Positions 9,653-18,410 are shown, counted from the first letter of the stretch. The stretch is 64,000 bases of DNA from Mesorhizobium loti (GCF_003148495.1 NZ_QGGH01000001.1:640347-704346); one strand, 5' to 3'. The notes: generated from the letters alone by a model not told the origin. A program made the numbers and translations.

Positions 9653-9756
9653 TCAGAGCGGCTCACCGCCTCACGGAAGCGGCGAGCCGCTCTGACTCTT
9701 GTTTGAAGCAATTCCGGACGGAAAACCGTTTCACACTTTTCCTGGAATTACTCTAG
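9653..9756. repeat. Mosaic palindromic intergenic repeat, family B
   Basis: Two hairpins side by side. The first is a perfect 12-bp stem, TCAGAGCGGCTC (9653-9664) with GAGCCGCTCTGA (9684-9695). The second pairs AATTCC/GGAATT arms around GGAAAA/TTTTCC. The second part closely matches a repeat remembered as very common in rhizobial genomes. The TAG stop of hemH (9753-9755) lies in its right end. Confidence 0.7.
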
Positions 9757-10817
9757 ACCCAGCCGGACAGTTCGCGCCGCACCATCGCCTCGATCACCGC
9801 CATGCCCTCGGCGCTGTCGTTGAGGCAAGGGATGTGGGCGAAGTTCTTGCCGCCGGCATGATGGAAGGTTTCGGCCGCCTCGCGGCCGATCTCGTCCAGC
9901 GTCTCGATGCAGTCTACGGAAAAACCGGGATTAACGATGGCGATCGATTTCACGCCGTCCTGCGCGAGTTTCTCGACCGTCTTGTCGGTATAGGGCTGCA
10001 GCCATTCCTGCGCGCCGAAGCGCGACTGGAAGGTGATGATTAGTTTCTTGTCATCCCAGCCGAGCCGTTCGCGCAACAGCCGCGTCGTCTTCTGGCAGTG
10101 GCAATGATAGGGATCGCCCTTCTCGAAATAGGGCTTTGGAATGCCGTGATAGGAGGTGATGACAACCTCTGGCTCGAAATCCAGTGTCGTCAGATGTTGT
10201 TCGATCGAACGCGCCAGCGCTTCGATGTAGACCGGTTCGTCATAGTAGGGCGGCACGCTGCGGATAGCCGGCGCTCGGCGCATCTTCATCAAGGCGCGAA
10301 AAAGCTGATCGTTGGCGGTGGCGGTGGTGGTCGCCGAATATTGCGGATAGAGCGGGAACGAAAGAATGCGGTCGCAACCCTGTTCGACCAGTTTCTTGGT
10401 CACGCTCTCGGTCGAAGGATTGCCATAGCGCATCGCCCAGTCGACGACGACATCGGGCAGGTCGCGCAGGGCTTCGGCCAGCTTCTCGCCCTGGGCGCGG
10501 GTGTAGGTACGCAAAGGCGACTCGTTCTTCTCTCGGTTCCAGATCCGGGCATAATTGGCGCCCGACTTCTTGGGCCGTGTGGTGAGCACTAGGCCGTAGA
10601 GGATCGGATACCAGATCGCCCTGTTGAGCTCGATGACGCGTGGATCGGACAGGAATTCACGCAGATAGCGCCACATCGGCTTGAAGTCGGTACCATCCGG
10701 CGTGCCGAGGTTGACCAGCATGACGCCGATCTTGCCCGCCTTGACCGGCGGATGTCCTGCCGGCAGAGGGCCGAGCGCCTTTGCGGTTTTGGCATCGACA
10801 GGGGTGGAAAGCGTCAT
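9753..10817 (-). CDS. hemH: Ferrochelatase
   Basis: Last step of haem synthesis: insertion of Fe2+ into protoporphyrin IX. Family signatures include VMLVNLGTPDG, the catalytic His in TSYHGIPKPYFEKGDPYHC, and the active-site Glu region PGFSVDCIETLDEIGREA. The length of 354 residues is normal for alphaproteobacteria. The ATG at 10817 has GGAGAA upstream. The stop codon falls within an intergenic repeat, so the last residues (GWV) may reflect repeat insertion at the gene end. Confidence 0.96.
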   Translation of the reverse strand: MTLSTPVDAKTAKALGPLPAGHPPVKAGKIGVMLVNLGTPDGTDFKPMWRYLREFLSDPRVIELNRAIWYPILYGLVLTTRPKKSGANYARIWNREKNESPLRTYTRAQGEKLAEALRDLPDVVVDWAMRYGNPSTESVTKKLVEQGCDRILSFPLYPQYSATTTATANDQLFRALMKMRRAPAIRSVPPYYDEPVYIEALARSIEQHLTTLDFEPEVVITSYHGIPKPYFEKGDPYHCHCQKTTRLLRERLGWDDKKLIITFQSRFGAQEWLQPYTDKTVEKLAQDGVKSIAIVNPGFSVDCIETLDEIGREAAETFHHAGGKNFAHIPCLNDSAEGMAVIEAMVRRELSGWV

Positions 10818-10903
10818 AAGGGTTCTCCGGGAGACGCGAACCTAAACTTCTTGCGCGCGCTTTCAATGCAGCGTCTGGCCGCACCTTAGCTCGAAAACAG
10901 GAA

Positions 10904-10927
10904 ACCCGCCCGGTTTCCCGGGCGGGT
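10904..10927 (-). terminator. Rho-independent terminator of the 5'-nucleotidase gene
   Basis: Perfect 10-bp stem ACCCGCCCGG/CCGGGCGGGT with a 4-nt loop. On the minus strand it is followed by a T-rich run (TTTCCTGTTTT). Confidence 0.85.
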
Positions 10928-10953
10928 GTCATTCTTGAAAAGGTGAAGCGACC

Positions 10954-13017
10954 TTACTTCGCCGGGATGGTCAGCGTGGCGCCAAGCTTAAGCTGGTGGG
11001 GCCTTTGACGCTTGTTGGCCTCATAGATTAGTTTCCACTTCGTCGCGTCCCCATAAGCCTTCTTGGCCAGATCCCAATAGGTATCGCCGGCAACGATGAC
11101 ATGGCTGGCTTCGGCTGGGGCGGCCTCCGCAGGCTTTGCCGGTTCGGCAGGTGCGGGCGCCGGAGCCGGGGCTGCTTCGGCTGGTTTTGCAGGTTCAGCC
11201 GGTGCCGGTGCGGCCGGCGGGGCTGGCGCTGTCTCTGTCGATATGGCCGGCGGTGTGTTGGCGATATCACCCGAGTTGGCAGGCAGTTCAGGCATTGCCG
11301 GCGCCGCATCGGCTGGCTTGGCGGCTTCAGCGGGTGCGGGCGCCGGGGTCGCCGGAGCGGCTTCCGCCGGCTTGGCCGGTTCGGCCGCGGGCGCCGCCGC
11401 GACGGTCGCTGCGATTTCAGTGATGCGGCCGTCGAGCTTCGGCGCGTAGGGCCGGTGGGCGCCGAGATAGTCGGCAACCACCTGTTCGAGGCCCGGACCG
11501 TAGTCGTAGGCATTCTTGGCCTTGTCGGCGAAGACCTTGTAGCCGTCGCCGCCCTGGCGGACATAATTGTTGGTGGCGACCAGATAGTCCTTGTCCGGGT
11601 TGAGCGGCGTCCAGGCGCCGCCTTCCATGACCTCCACCGACTTGACGCGGCCGGCATTGGGCGCGACGGATTTGTCGAAGGAATATTTCAGGCCGGCGAC
11701 CTGCGGGAAACGTCCGGCGCCGTCCTCGATCTGGCTGAGGCCATTCTCGAGGCCGGCCATCAGGTCCTTGCCGGAAATCTGGAAGGTTGCCAGCGTGTTC
11801 TGGAACGGCAGCACGGTCAGCACCTCGCCCATGGTCACGGTGCCCTTGTCGATCGAGGCGCGCAGGCCGCCGCCATTGGAGATGACGATCTCGACGCCCT
11901 GTCCCTTGACGCGGTCGAGGATGGCGTCGGAGACTAGGTTGCCCATCGCGCATTCGCGGGCGCGGCAGCTCTCGCGGCTGCCGTCGATCACGTCGGAGGT
12001 CTCCGCCACTTCCTTGTTCTTCAGCGCCTCGATCGGCGCGCCAAGCTCCTTGATGCGGGCGAGCACGGCTGGGTCGGGCGCGATCGACTTGTCGAGATAG
12101 ATCGGGTCGCCGCTGGCCGATTTGACGACGCCATTGTCGTCGAACACCACCTTGAACTCGCCGAGATATTTCGAATAGGACGCCGCCTGCACGACCGGCA
12201 CCTTGTAACCGTCCGGGTTGTCGACCATCGTCGGATAGGGGCCTTCCGCCTTGGGGTCGGTGTTCGACAGCAGCGAATGGCTGTGGCCGCCGACGACGAC
12301 GTCGATGCCCGGGATCTTGGCAATGACGTCGCGCTCGCGCTTGTAGCCGATATGGGTCACGGCGATGATCTTGTTGACGCCCTCTCCCTTCAGCTTCTCG
12401 ACCTCGGCGGTGATCGACTTGACGTCGTCCTCGATAGTGACGTTGGGGCCGGGGGAGGCGAGTTCCGGCGTGTCGTTGGTGATCGCGCCGATGATGCCGA
12501 TCTTCTGGCCGCCGACCTCGACGACAACAGACGGCTTGACGCGGTCGCCGAGCTTGGATTGCGCGTTGGCCTTCACATTGGCGCCCAGCACGGGGAACTT
12601 GATCATGTCGAGGAACGGCGCCAAGGCCACTTCGCCATCGTCGAATTCATGGTTGCCGAGCGCCATGGCGTCGAACTTCATCTCGTTGAGGAATTCGCCT
12701 TCGACCTTGCCCTTGTAGGTCGTGTAGAACAGCGATCCCTGGAAATTGTCTCCGGCGCTGAGCAGCAGCACGTTCTGGCCTTCCAGCTTCTTGCGCTCCT
12801 GGGCGATCGCGGTGATCAGCCGGCCCGCGCCGCCGATGCATTCGCCCTTGGTCTCCTCATCAGCCGAGCAGGTCGATTCATATTTGTTGTTGCCTTCGAT
12901 GCGGCTGTGCCAGTCGTTGATGTGCAGGATGTTCAGCGTGTAGTCGGCAAAGGATGCGCCGGCCGACAGGCCGAGCGCTGAGGCGGACAGGGCGGCAATG
13001 GCAGCAAGCTTCTTCAT
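10954..13017 (-). CDS. Secreted 5'-nucleotidase/metallophosphatase with C-terminal LysM domain
   Basis: A signal peptide ends near ASFADY. The calcineurin-like phosphatase domain (about residues 27-270) shows ILHINDWHS, SAGDNFQGS, ALGNHEFDDG and VVGGHSHS. The 5'-nucleotidase C-terminal domain (about 330-510) includes SNGGGLRASI and NYVRQGGDGY. A Pro/Ala-rich linker of about 120 residues with repeated PAEPAKPAEAAPA units leads to a LysM domain at 640-687 (HVIVAGDTYWDLAKKAYGD). It should hydrolyse nucleotides in the periplasm for phosphate or nucleoside salvage, with LysM holding it on peptidoglycan. The linker and LysM are beyond the usual UshA-type length. Confidence 0.92.
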   Translation of the reverse strand: MKKLAAIAALSASALGLSAGASFADYTLNILHINDWHSRIEGNNKYESTCSADEETKGECIGGAGRLITAIAQERKKLEGQNVLLLSAGDNFQGSLFYTTYKGKVEGEFLNEMKFDAMALGNHEFDDGEVALAPFLDMIKFPVLGANVKANAQSKLGDRVKPSVVVEVGGQKIGIIGAITNDTPELASPGPNVTIEDDVKSITAEVEKLKGEGVNKIIAVTHIGYKRERDVIAKIPGIDVVVGGHSHSLLSNTDPKAEGPYPTMVDNPDGYKVPVVQAASYSKYLGEFKVVFDDNGVVKSASGDPIYLDKSIAPDPAVLARIKELGAPIEALKNKEVAETSDVIDGSRESCRARECAMGNLVSDAILDRVKGQGVEIVISNGGGLRASIDKGTVTMGEVLTVLPFQNTLATFQISGKDLMAGLENGLSQIEDGAGRFPQVAGLKYSFDKSVAPNAGRVKSVEVMEGGAWTPLNPDKDYLVATNNYVRQGGDGYKVFADKAKNAYDYGPGLEQVVADYLGAHRPYAPKLDGRITEIAATVAAAPAAEPAKPAEAAPATPAPAPAEAAKPADAAPAMPELPANSGDIANTPPAISTETAPAPPAAPAPAEPAKPAEAAPAPAPAPAEPAKPAEAAPAEASHVIVAGDTYWDLAKKAYGDATKWKLIYEANKRQRPHQLKLGATLTIPAK

Positions 13018-13150
13018 CTTCGTCTCCCGGAAAGCTGATCAGAGGCCTTTAACGCTCTTGCTTGACTGGAACATAACAGTCGGCGCTTTGGCCATGTTCC
13101 CATCGCGTTCCGGATGACGCAAGCGGAAATCCGGGAACCTTTGCCGGCAT

Positions 13151-13184
13151 AAAAAAGGACGACGGCCAATCGGCCGCCGTCCTT
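13151..13184 (-). terminator. Rho-independent terminator of the Omp10-like gene
   Basis: Stem AAGGACGACGGCC with GGCCGCCGTCCTT (one mismatch) and an AATC loop, followed on the minus strand by TTTTTT. Confidence 0.88.
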
Positions 13185-13206
13185 GGGGGAGCGAATGCTC
13201 GCTGGT

Positions 13207-13587
13207 TCAGGCGCGCCGTGTCAACACGAAATTCTGGCCGCTGGAGCTGGTGCAGTTGAGCTGGCTTGTCGAAACCATCAGGCAGTTGAAGCTGACCGCG
13301 GTCTGGCGGATCAGCGACGTGCCGTTGATCTGCACCGATGTGGCGCCGGTCATCGTGTAGCTGCCATCGGCAAGCTTCTGACCGGTGTCGGTGGCGACGG
13401 TCGTGAAGGTGCCGCTGGCGAAGGTCGACAGGCCGGTTCCCTTGGCGTCGATCCAGGAGCCCTCGACGCCTTTCGGCGCCGCTGCCATCGGCGGCTCATT
13501 GGGGCCACTGGTCGTACAAGCAGCAAGCCCGGCCAAGGCTGCCGCCGCTACGCTCATCGAAAGAACTTTGCGCGCAATGTTGTTCAT
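13207..13587 (-). CDS. omp10: Omp10-like outer membrane lipoprotein
   Basis: A lipoprotein signal peptide with lipobox LAGLAAC places the lipidated Cys near residue 24. The mature part matches the remembered Brucella Omp10 pattern: GVEGSWIDAKG, TTVATDTGQKLADGSY and a C terminus SQLNCTSSSGQNFVLTRR. At 126 residues the size also agrees. Two Cys in the C-terminal half (NCLM, LNCTS) may form a disulphide. It is followed by a strong terminator and preceded by a hairpin region, so it is likely a single-gene unit. Its precise function is unknown; in Brucella it is a surface antigen. Confidence 0.85.
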   Translation of the reverse strand: MNNIARKVLSMSVAAAALAGLAACTTSGPNEPPMAAAPKGVEGSWIDAKGTGLSTFASGTFTTVATDTGQKLADGSYTMTGATSVQINGTSLIRQTAVSFNCLMVSTSQLNCTSSSGQNFVLTRRA

Positions 13588-13618
13588 ATGAAAATCCTCT
13601 CCTCAGTCCGCATCCCTT

Positions 13619-13643
13619 CAATCGCCCGATTTCCGGGCGATTG
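13619..13643 (-). terminator. Hairpin after the homospermidine synthase gene
   Basis: Perfect 10-bp stem CAATCGCCCG/CGGGCGATTG with a 5-nt loop in the gap between hss and omp10. There is no T-run on the minus strand, so termination is uncertain. Confidence 0.45.
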
Positions 13644-13672
13644 CAAGGCAATGGAGTATCCCGGGCAGGCCG

Positions 13673-15118
13673 CTATCGAACGAGGATGTTGCGGAACTGC
13701 CACGGGTCGTTGCGGTCGAGGTCTTCCGGGAACAGGCCAGGGCGGTTATCGAGCGGTGTCCAGTCGGTGTAGTAGCCCTTGACCGGTCCGAGATACTGGG
13801 ACTGCACTTCCAGGCAGCGCCTGTAATCCATCTCGTCGGCCTCGACGATACCGGCCTCGGGATTCTCCAGCGCCCAGACCATGCCCGAGAGCACCGCCGA
13901 GGTGACCTGCATGCCGGTGGCGTTCTGGTAGGGCGCCAGCTTGCGCGCCTCGGCGAGCGACAGCTGCGAGCCGTACCAGTAGGCATTCTTGTCATGGCCG
14001 TAGAGCAGCACGCCGAGTTCGTCGACGCCGTCGACCAGCTCGTTCTCGTCGAGCACGTGGTGCTCCGGCTGAGGCTTGCCGGCGGCGCCGAACATCTCGT
14101 CCAGCGACAGCAGCGCGTCGTTGCAGGGATGATAGGCATAGTGGCAGGTCGGGCGGTAGTGCACCTTGCCCTTCTTGGAGCGTACGGTAAAGAAATCGGC
14201 GATCGAGATCGCCTCGTTGTGCGTCACCAGGAAGCCGTACTGGGCGCCGGGCGTCGGGCACCATGAGCGCACGCGCGTGTTGGCGCCGGGCTGCTCCAGA
14301 TAGATGGCGGCCTTCGAGCCGTGCTTGTGCTTCTTGGCGTTCTTCGGCATCCACGTCTCATGCGTGCCCCAGCCGAGCTCGGCGGGCTGCAGACCCTCGG
14401 AGATGAAGCCCTCGACCGACCAGGTGTTCCAGAACACGTCCATCGGCTTCGGCTTCTTGGCGCGCTGGGTGTCGCGCTCGGCGATGTGGATGCCCTTGAC
14501 GCCGGCCTTCTTCATCAGCTTGGCCCAGCCCTCGCGGTCGTCCTGCGCGGGCTCTGAAAACTCGAGGCCAAGGTCGGTTGCGAGATTGACCAGCGCCTGC
14601 TTGACGAACCACGAGACCATGCCGGGGTTGGCGCCGCAGGTGGAGACCGCCGTCGCGCCGCCGGGCTTGTCGTGCTTTTCCTTGAGCAGCGACTCGCGCA
14701 GTGCATAGTTGGTGCGGCTGGCGTTGTCGGCCTTGGCGTCGAAATAGAAGCCGAGCCATGGCTCGACGACGGTGTCGATGTAGAGCACGCCGAGCTTGCG
14801 GCAGAGCCGCATCAGGTCCACCGAGCCGGTATCGACCGACAGGTTGATGCAAAAGCCCTGGCCGCCGCCGTTGGTCAGAAGCGGCGTCAAGAGCTTCTTG
14901 TAGTTCTTCTCGGTCACCGCTTCCTGGACGAAGGCGATGCCGCGCTCGTCGAGCAGCTTGCGGTCGGTGTCGCGCGGGTCGATGACCGTCATGCGCGACT
15001 TGTCGAACTTGAAATGGCGCTCGATCAGCGGCAGCGTTCCCCGGCCGATCGAGCCGAAGCCGATCATCACGACAGGGCCGGTGATTTCACCGTAAACGGG
15101 CCAGTTTTCATTCGCCAT
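13673..15118 (-). CDS. hss: Homospermidine synthase
   Basis: Cytoplasmic NAD-dependent enzyme forming the polyamine sym-homospermidine from putrescine. The Rossmann motif GPVVMIGFGSIGRGTLPLI is at the N terminus, followed by VDTGSVDLMRLCRKLGVLYIDT and STCGANPGMVSWFVKQAL. The size (481 residues) fits bacterial Hss. ATG 15118 is chosen with AAGGAG upstream; a GTG at 15130 would sit almost on that site. The ornithine decarboxylase that would supply putrescine is encoded about 24 kb away. Confidence 0.95.
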   Translation of the reverse strand: MANENWPVYGEITGPVVMIGFGSIGRGTLPLIERHFKFDKSRMTVIDPRDTDRKLLDERGIAFVQEAVTEKNYKKLLTPLLTNGGGQGFCINLSVDTGSVDLMRLCRKLGVLYIDTVVEPWLGFYFDAKADNASRTNYALRESLLKEKHDKPGGATAVSTCGANPGMVSWFVKQALVNLATDLGLEFSEPAQDDREGWAKLMKKAGVKGIHIAERDTQRAKKPKPMDVFWNTWSVEGFISEGLQPAELGWGTHETWMPKNAKKHKHGSKAAIYLEQPGANTRVRSWCPTPGAQYGFLVTHNEAISIADFFTVRSKKGKVHYRPTCHYAYHPCNDALLSLDEMFGAAGKPQPEHHVLDENELVDGVDELGVLLYGHDKNAYWYGSQLSLAEARKLAPYQNATGMQVTSAVLSGMVWALENPEAGIVEADEMDYRRCLEVQSQYLGPVKGYYTDWTPLDNRPGLFPEDLDRNDPWQFRNILVR

Positions 15119-15246
15119 TTTATCGAGCACTCCTTCAAAACCCAGGAAACTGGGAAAACACGCGCAAAACCGGGGATTTTTGCCCGGCGGCCATGCGCTA
15201 CATCACAGATCATTGTCATAAACCAGCGAAAAGCGCCAACCAGCGG

Positions 15247-16179
15247 TCAGCCGTCATTGGCCATGTGGTTAAGGACCGACATCAGCCGGTCGCGGTCCGC
15301 GGTCAGCCCCTTGTAGTCGAGCTGGGCGAGATCGAGCGCTTCGAGTTGGGCGGCGAAAGACACCGCCAGCGTTGCCCGATCCGGGTGCCGGGCGAGCACG
15401 GCGAGAGGGTCGAGATGGATGCGGATGGTGAACAGGATATCGCGTGCAACAGGCAGTTTGCGCAGGGTTTGCCGCTCGACGCGGATGAAGGCATGGGCGT
15501 CGATGTCGCCATCGGGAAAGCGCGACGGCCGGTTGGTGGCGCGGTCGATGCGCTGCAGGTCGGAGAGCGGATGGTAGAGCGCGTTGTCAGACTGGATCGA
15601 CCAGTTGTAGCGCTCGACGGCTTGCCCTTGGAGGCCATCGAACATCCGGTTGATCAGCTCGGCCGGACGCGTGCCCGGGCCGAAACCCGGCACCGGCGCG
15701 TGGATGTCCTGCAGCGGCTTGCCGAACTTTTCCAGAAGCGACCAGGACGAGGGAAAGCAAAGCGAGCCGGCAACCAGCCGCCAGCCGCTGTCGCTGCGGC
15801 GCATCAGGATCAGGTCTTCCTGAATGAGCTGTGAGGCCTTGGCCAGCGGCGCATCGGCGAGGGAAGCAGGCAGACGGTTCGCGGCGCCCGCCACCTCGAC
15901 GCCTGATCCGCCGAGCCGATAGGTTTCGGGGAAGCTCTCCAGCAGATGCGCACCGAGCAAGTCGAGCACTTCCTGCTGGGCGTCCCGCGTGCCGTCTTCC
16001 TCGACGAAAACCCGCTCTGGGATTTCGGCATAGAGCCGATGCTTCTCGGCGAGATACGGCAGCAAATGGTCGTCGACCTCGATCCAGTCCGCCGGATCGA
16101 GCGGCTTCAGCCCGATGCTGAAGAGTTTCGAAGAGCCGTCATAGGGCGTGTGGGTGGGCAGCGCCTCGGCCAAGCTCAT
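15247..16179 (-). CDS. DUF3445 protein, haem-dependent oxidative N-demethylase-like
   Basis: A 310-residue member of the DUF3445 family, for some of which a haem-dependent oxidative N-demethylase activity is known. Visible conserved parts are GLKPLDPADWIEVDDHLLPYL near the start, then LCFPSSWSLLEKFGKPLQDIHAPVPG in two adjoining blocks, and a WSIQSDNALYHP segment. It overlaps the yciI gene upstream by 4 bases (ATGA) and therefore ends a translationally coupled operon with pabB and pabC. The substrate is unknown. Confidence 0.8.
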   Translation of the reverse strand: MSLAEALPTHTPYDGSSKLFSIGLKPLDPADWIEVDDHLLPYLAEKHRLYAEIPERVFVEEDGTRDAQQEVLDLLGAHLLESFPETYRLGGSGVEVAGAANRLPASLADAPLAKASQLIQEDLILMRRSDSGWRLVAGSLCFPSSWSLLEKFGKPLQDIHAPVPGFGPGTRPAELINRMFDGLQGQAVERYNWSIQSDNALYHPLSDLQRIDRATNRPSRFPDGDIDAHAFIRVERQTLRKLPVARDILFTIRIHLDPLAVLARHPDRATLAVSFAAQLEALDLAQLDYKGLTADRDRLMSVLNHMANDG

Positions 16180-16463
16180 GCTTCCTTGAAATCGTCGAGT
16201 TCGCCGGTGGTCATCCTCGCCACGAATTCGGTGACGTCATAGTCTGCCGCGCCTGCCTTGGCGAAAGGGTCGGCGGCCAGCCTGGCGTCGAGCACGTCGC
16301 GCGGGCATCGCGCGATGATGATGCCGCCGGTTCGCGGTTTCTTCGGCCCGGAGACGACAAAGATGCCTTCCGCATAGCAGGCCTTCAGCCACTCGACATG
16401 CGCCGCCTGGAGTTGGTCGATCTCGGTCAGCGGCACCTTGTAGTTCAGCGAAACGACGAACAT
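16176..16463 (-). CDS. YciI family protein
   Basis: A small ferredoxin-like-fold protein of 95 residues. Typical features are MFVVSLNYKVPLTEIDQLQAAH at the N terminus (His near position 23) and GPKKPRTGGIIIARC with DPFAKAGAADYDVTEF. The family has no settled biochemical role. It lies 9 bases after pabC and overlaps the DUF3445 gene by 4 bases, so it is cotranscribed with both. Confidence 0.85.
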   Translation of the reverse strand: MFVVSLNYKVPLTEIDQLQAAHVEWLKACYAEGIFVVSGPKKPRTGGIIIARCPRDVLDARLAADPFAKAGAADYDVTEFVARMTTGELDDFKEA

Positions 16464-16472
16464 TGGTTTCTC

Positions 16473-17135
16473 TCAGGCAAGTTTGGCCGGGATCAGTCCG
16501 CGCAGCGAATTGCCGACGAACAGGGCCCTGGCGGATTTCAAATCGTCCAAGCTGTAGATTGCTTCACGGGCGCGGCCTTCATCCAGAAGCTCGGCGCGCA
16601 ATACGCCAGGCAGCAGGCCGCAGTCGAGCCGGGGCGTCGCCAGCATGCCGTCGCCGAGATCGGCGAAGATGTTGGTGATCGTGCCTTCACAGATCTCGCC
16701 GCGCTCATTGGCCAGGATCACCTCGTCGGCCTGGGTGATGAGATATTCGGCACGGGCATGCGTATAGACCTGTCGCCGGCTGGTCTTGTGGCGCAGCAGC
16801 GTGTTGCTCGAATCGAGCCTCGTCCGTGCCAGCCGCAGCGTCCAGACCTTGTCGGCGGCGAGCGGTTCATAGGGTTGCGCAGCGGCGGTCACCTCGCCGT
16901 CATGCGACAGGACGAGGCGCGCGCGCATGGCGATGCCGGAACCGCTGACCGCGCTGCTCAGCGCCTCGCCGACCTTGCCCGGATCACAGCGGAAGCCGAG
17001 CTCCGCCGCCGAGCCATAGAGGCGCGCGAGATGGCGATCGAAGCGCAGGAAGCCCGAGCCAGGTTCCCAGCGCATGGTCTCGATCAGCTGGAAATCGGCG
17101 GTGTTCCCGTCGCGAAGCGCGCTTTCAGCAGACAC
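16473..17135 (-). CDS. pabC: 4-amino-4-deoxychorismate lyase, class IV aminotransferase fold
   Basis: PLP enzyme releasing p-aminobenzoate and pyruvate from aminodeoxychorismate for folate synthesis. It has DFQLIETMRWEPGSGFLRFD, then LDSSNTLLRHKTSRRQVY with the PLP lysine, and NERGEICEGTITNIF plus PRLDCGLLPGVLR, all class IV features. The open frame runs far upstream through pabB, so the start must be judged: a GTG at 17135 with AGGAGGAG eight bases upstream gives a 220-residue protein overlapping the end of pabB by 52 bases, consistent with translational coupling. Confidence 0.9.
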   Translation of the reverse strand: MSAESALRDGNTADFQLIETMRWEPGSGFLRFDRHLARLYGSAAELGFRCDPGKVGEALSSAVSGSGIAMRARLVLSHDGEVTAAAQPYEPLAADKVWTLRLARTRLDSSNTLLRHKTSRRQVYTHARAEYLITQADEVILANERGEICEGTITNIFADLGDGMLATPRLDCGLLPGVLRAELLDEGRAREAIYSLDDLKSARALFVGNSLRGLIPAKLA

Positions 17136-18229
17136 TCCTGATACTCCTCCTGCGCCGTCGAATCGAAGACGACGCCGCCACCGACATTGTAGACGGCCTC
17201 GCCGCCGGAAAAGAGCGAGATGGTGCGGATCGCCACGGAAAAGCGCATCGTGCCGCCGGGCGCGATCCAGCCGATGGCCCCGCAATAGGCGTCGCGCGGC
17301 GTGCCTTCCAGATCGCGCAGGATTTCCATGGCGCGGATTTTTGGCGCACCGGTGATCGAGCCGCACGGAAACAGCGCCGCGAAGATCTGGCGGATCGAAA
17401 GCCCCGGCAGCAGTTTTGCCCTGACGTCGCTCACCATCTGGTGGACCGTCGGATAGGTCTCGATGCGGAACAGCGCGGGCACGTCCAGCGTGCCGACCTC
17501 GCTGATCAGCGAGATGTCGTTGCGCAGGAGATCGACGATCATGCGGTTTTCGGCCTGGTTCTTCTCGTCGTTGCGCAGGAAGATCTTCTGCCGTTCGTCC
17601 TCGGCCTTGGTCGCGCCGCGCGGTGCCGTACCCTTCATCGGATGCGTCTCGATCATGCCCTCGGCGTCGATCTCGAAGAACAGTTCGGGCGAGCGCGAGA
17701 GCACGATGGGTTCGCCGAGCGCGATCAGTGCGCCATATTTCACCGGCTGGCGTTCGGTCAGCGCGTCGAAGGCGGCCAGCGGGTCGCCGGACCATTGCGC
17801 ATGCACCGGAAAGGTCAGATTGCCCTGGTAGCAATCGCCCTGCCTGATGTGCTGGTGCAGCCGCGAGAACCGCTTCTCGTAGTCCTTTGGCGACCACGTC
17901 GCGCGGGCGTCGAAGATCGGACCATTGGTCGCCGCTGTGGTGCGGGGCGGCACCGCCTCTTCGGCCGGCGCATCGAAAACCCCAAGGCAGACGAGCGGGG
18001 CGCGGCGCCCGTCCGGCAGCAAGGGGACGAGCTTCGGTTCGAGCAGATAACCCGCCTCATAGGAGAAATAGCCGGCAAGCCATTTGCCGGCATCGTGCGC
18101 GGCTTGCGCCGCCTCCAGCGCCGGCAGGAAATCCTTTGCCTCATGCGCCACGATGATTTCGGCCGGCCGGTCGAAAACGAGCTGGCGCGCGCTTTCGTCG
18201 TTGCGGAAAATGGCGGCGGGCAGGGACAT
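17084..18229 (-). CDS. pabB: Aminodeoxychorismate synthase component I
   Basis: Combines chorismate and ammonia to aminodeoxychorismate in p-aminobenzoate/folate synthesis. The chorismate-binding domain covers the C-terminal 260 residues, with PEKYG-like region PVKYGALIALGE, IETHPMKGTAPRG, ENRMIVDLLRNDIS, and FPCGSITGAPKIRAMEI. At about 381 residues it is a short PabB with a reduced N-terminal domain. ATG 18229 is preferred over a GTG two codons upstream. It is the first gene of the operon with pabC, yciI and the DUF3445 gene; no amidotransferase subunit gene is adjacent. Confidence 0.93.
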   Translation of the reverse strand: MSLPAAIFRNDESARQLVFDRPAEIIVAHEAKDFLPALEAAQAAHDAGKWLAGYFSYEAGYLLEPKLVPLLPDGRRAPLVCLGVFDAPAEEAVPPRTTAATNGPIFDARATWSPKDYEKRFSRLHQHIRQGDCYQGNLTFPVHAQWSGDPLAAFDALTERQPVKYGALIALGEPIVLSRSPELFFEIDAEGMIETHPMKGTAPRGATKAEDERQKIFLRNDEKNQAENRMIVDLLRNDISLISEVGTLDVPALFRIETYPTVHQMVSDVRAKLLPGLSIRQIFAALFPCGSITGAPKIRAMEILRDLEGTPRDAYCGAIGWIAPGGTMRFSVAIRTISLFSGGEAVYNVGGGVVFDSTAQEEYQECLLKARFATGTPPISS

Positions 18230-18243
18230 GGGCACCGGATGCT

Positions 18244-18267
18244 GCGGTCAATGAAGCCGTTGACCGC
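18244..18267. promoter_or_regulatory. Inverted repeat just upstream of pabB
   Basis: Perfect 8-bp arms GCGGTCAA/TTGACCGC separated by 8 bases, about 15-40 bases ahead of the pabB start. It may be an operator or a leader hairpin; no regulator is known. Confidence 0.35.
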
Positions 18268-18375
18268 TCTATATGGGGGGCCGCTCGCGCGCAATCGAGG
18301 GAACGGCACGCTGCCACTCAAAGCCGACCTTGGGCCGACCTTTAGGTCGACTCCGGACCAACCCAGGGGCCAAAG

Positions 18376-18410
18376 GCAAACGGCGGCGCCATATTGGCGC
18401 CGCCGTTTGC
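18376..18410 (-). terminator. Long perfect hairpin after the HhH membrane-protein gene
   Basis: Two 16-base arms, GCAAACGGCGGCGCCA and its exact complement, flank a 3-base loop. It lies 24 bases downstream of the minus-strand gene's stop. Only a short pyrimidine run follows (CTTTGG), so it could be an imperfect terminator or an mRNA-stabilising hairpin. Confidence 0.6.

Noticed and set aside
11096..11450. Repetitive DNA suspected as a minisatellite or CRISPR-like array
   Set aside because: The repeats are degenerate Ala/Pro/Lys codons of the nucleotidase linker; there are no constant repeats with unique spacers.
18335..18360. CCGACCTTTAGGTCGAC palindrome before the pabB gap considered as an operator
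   Set aside because: Short, with no matching site elsewhere in the window and not in a promoter position for a clear gene.
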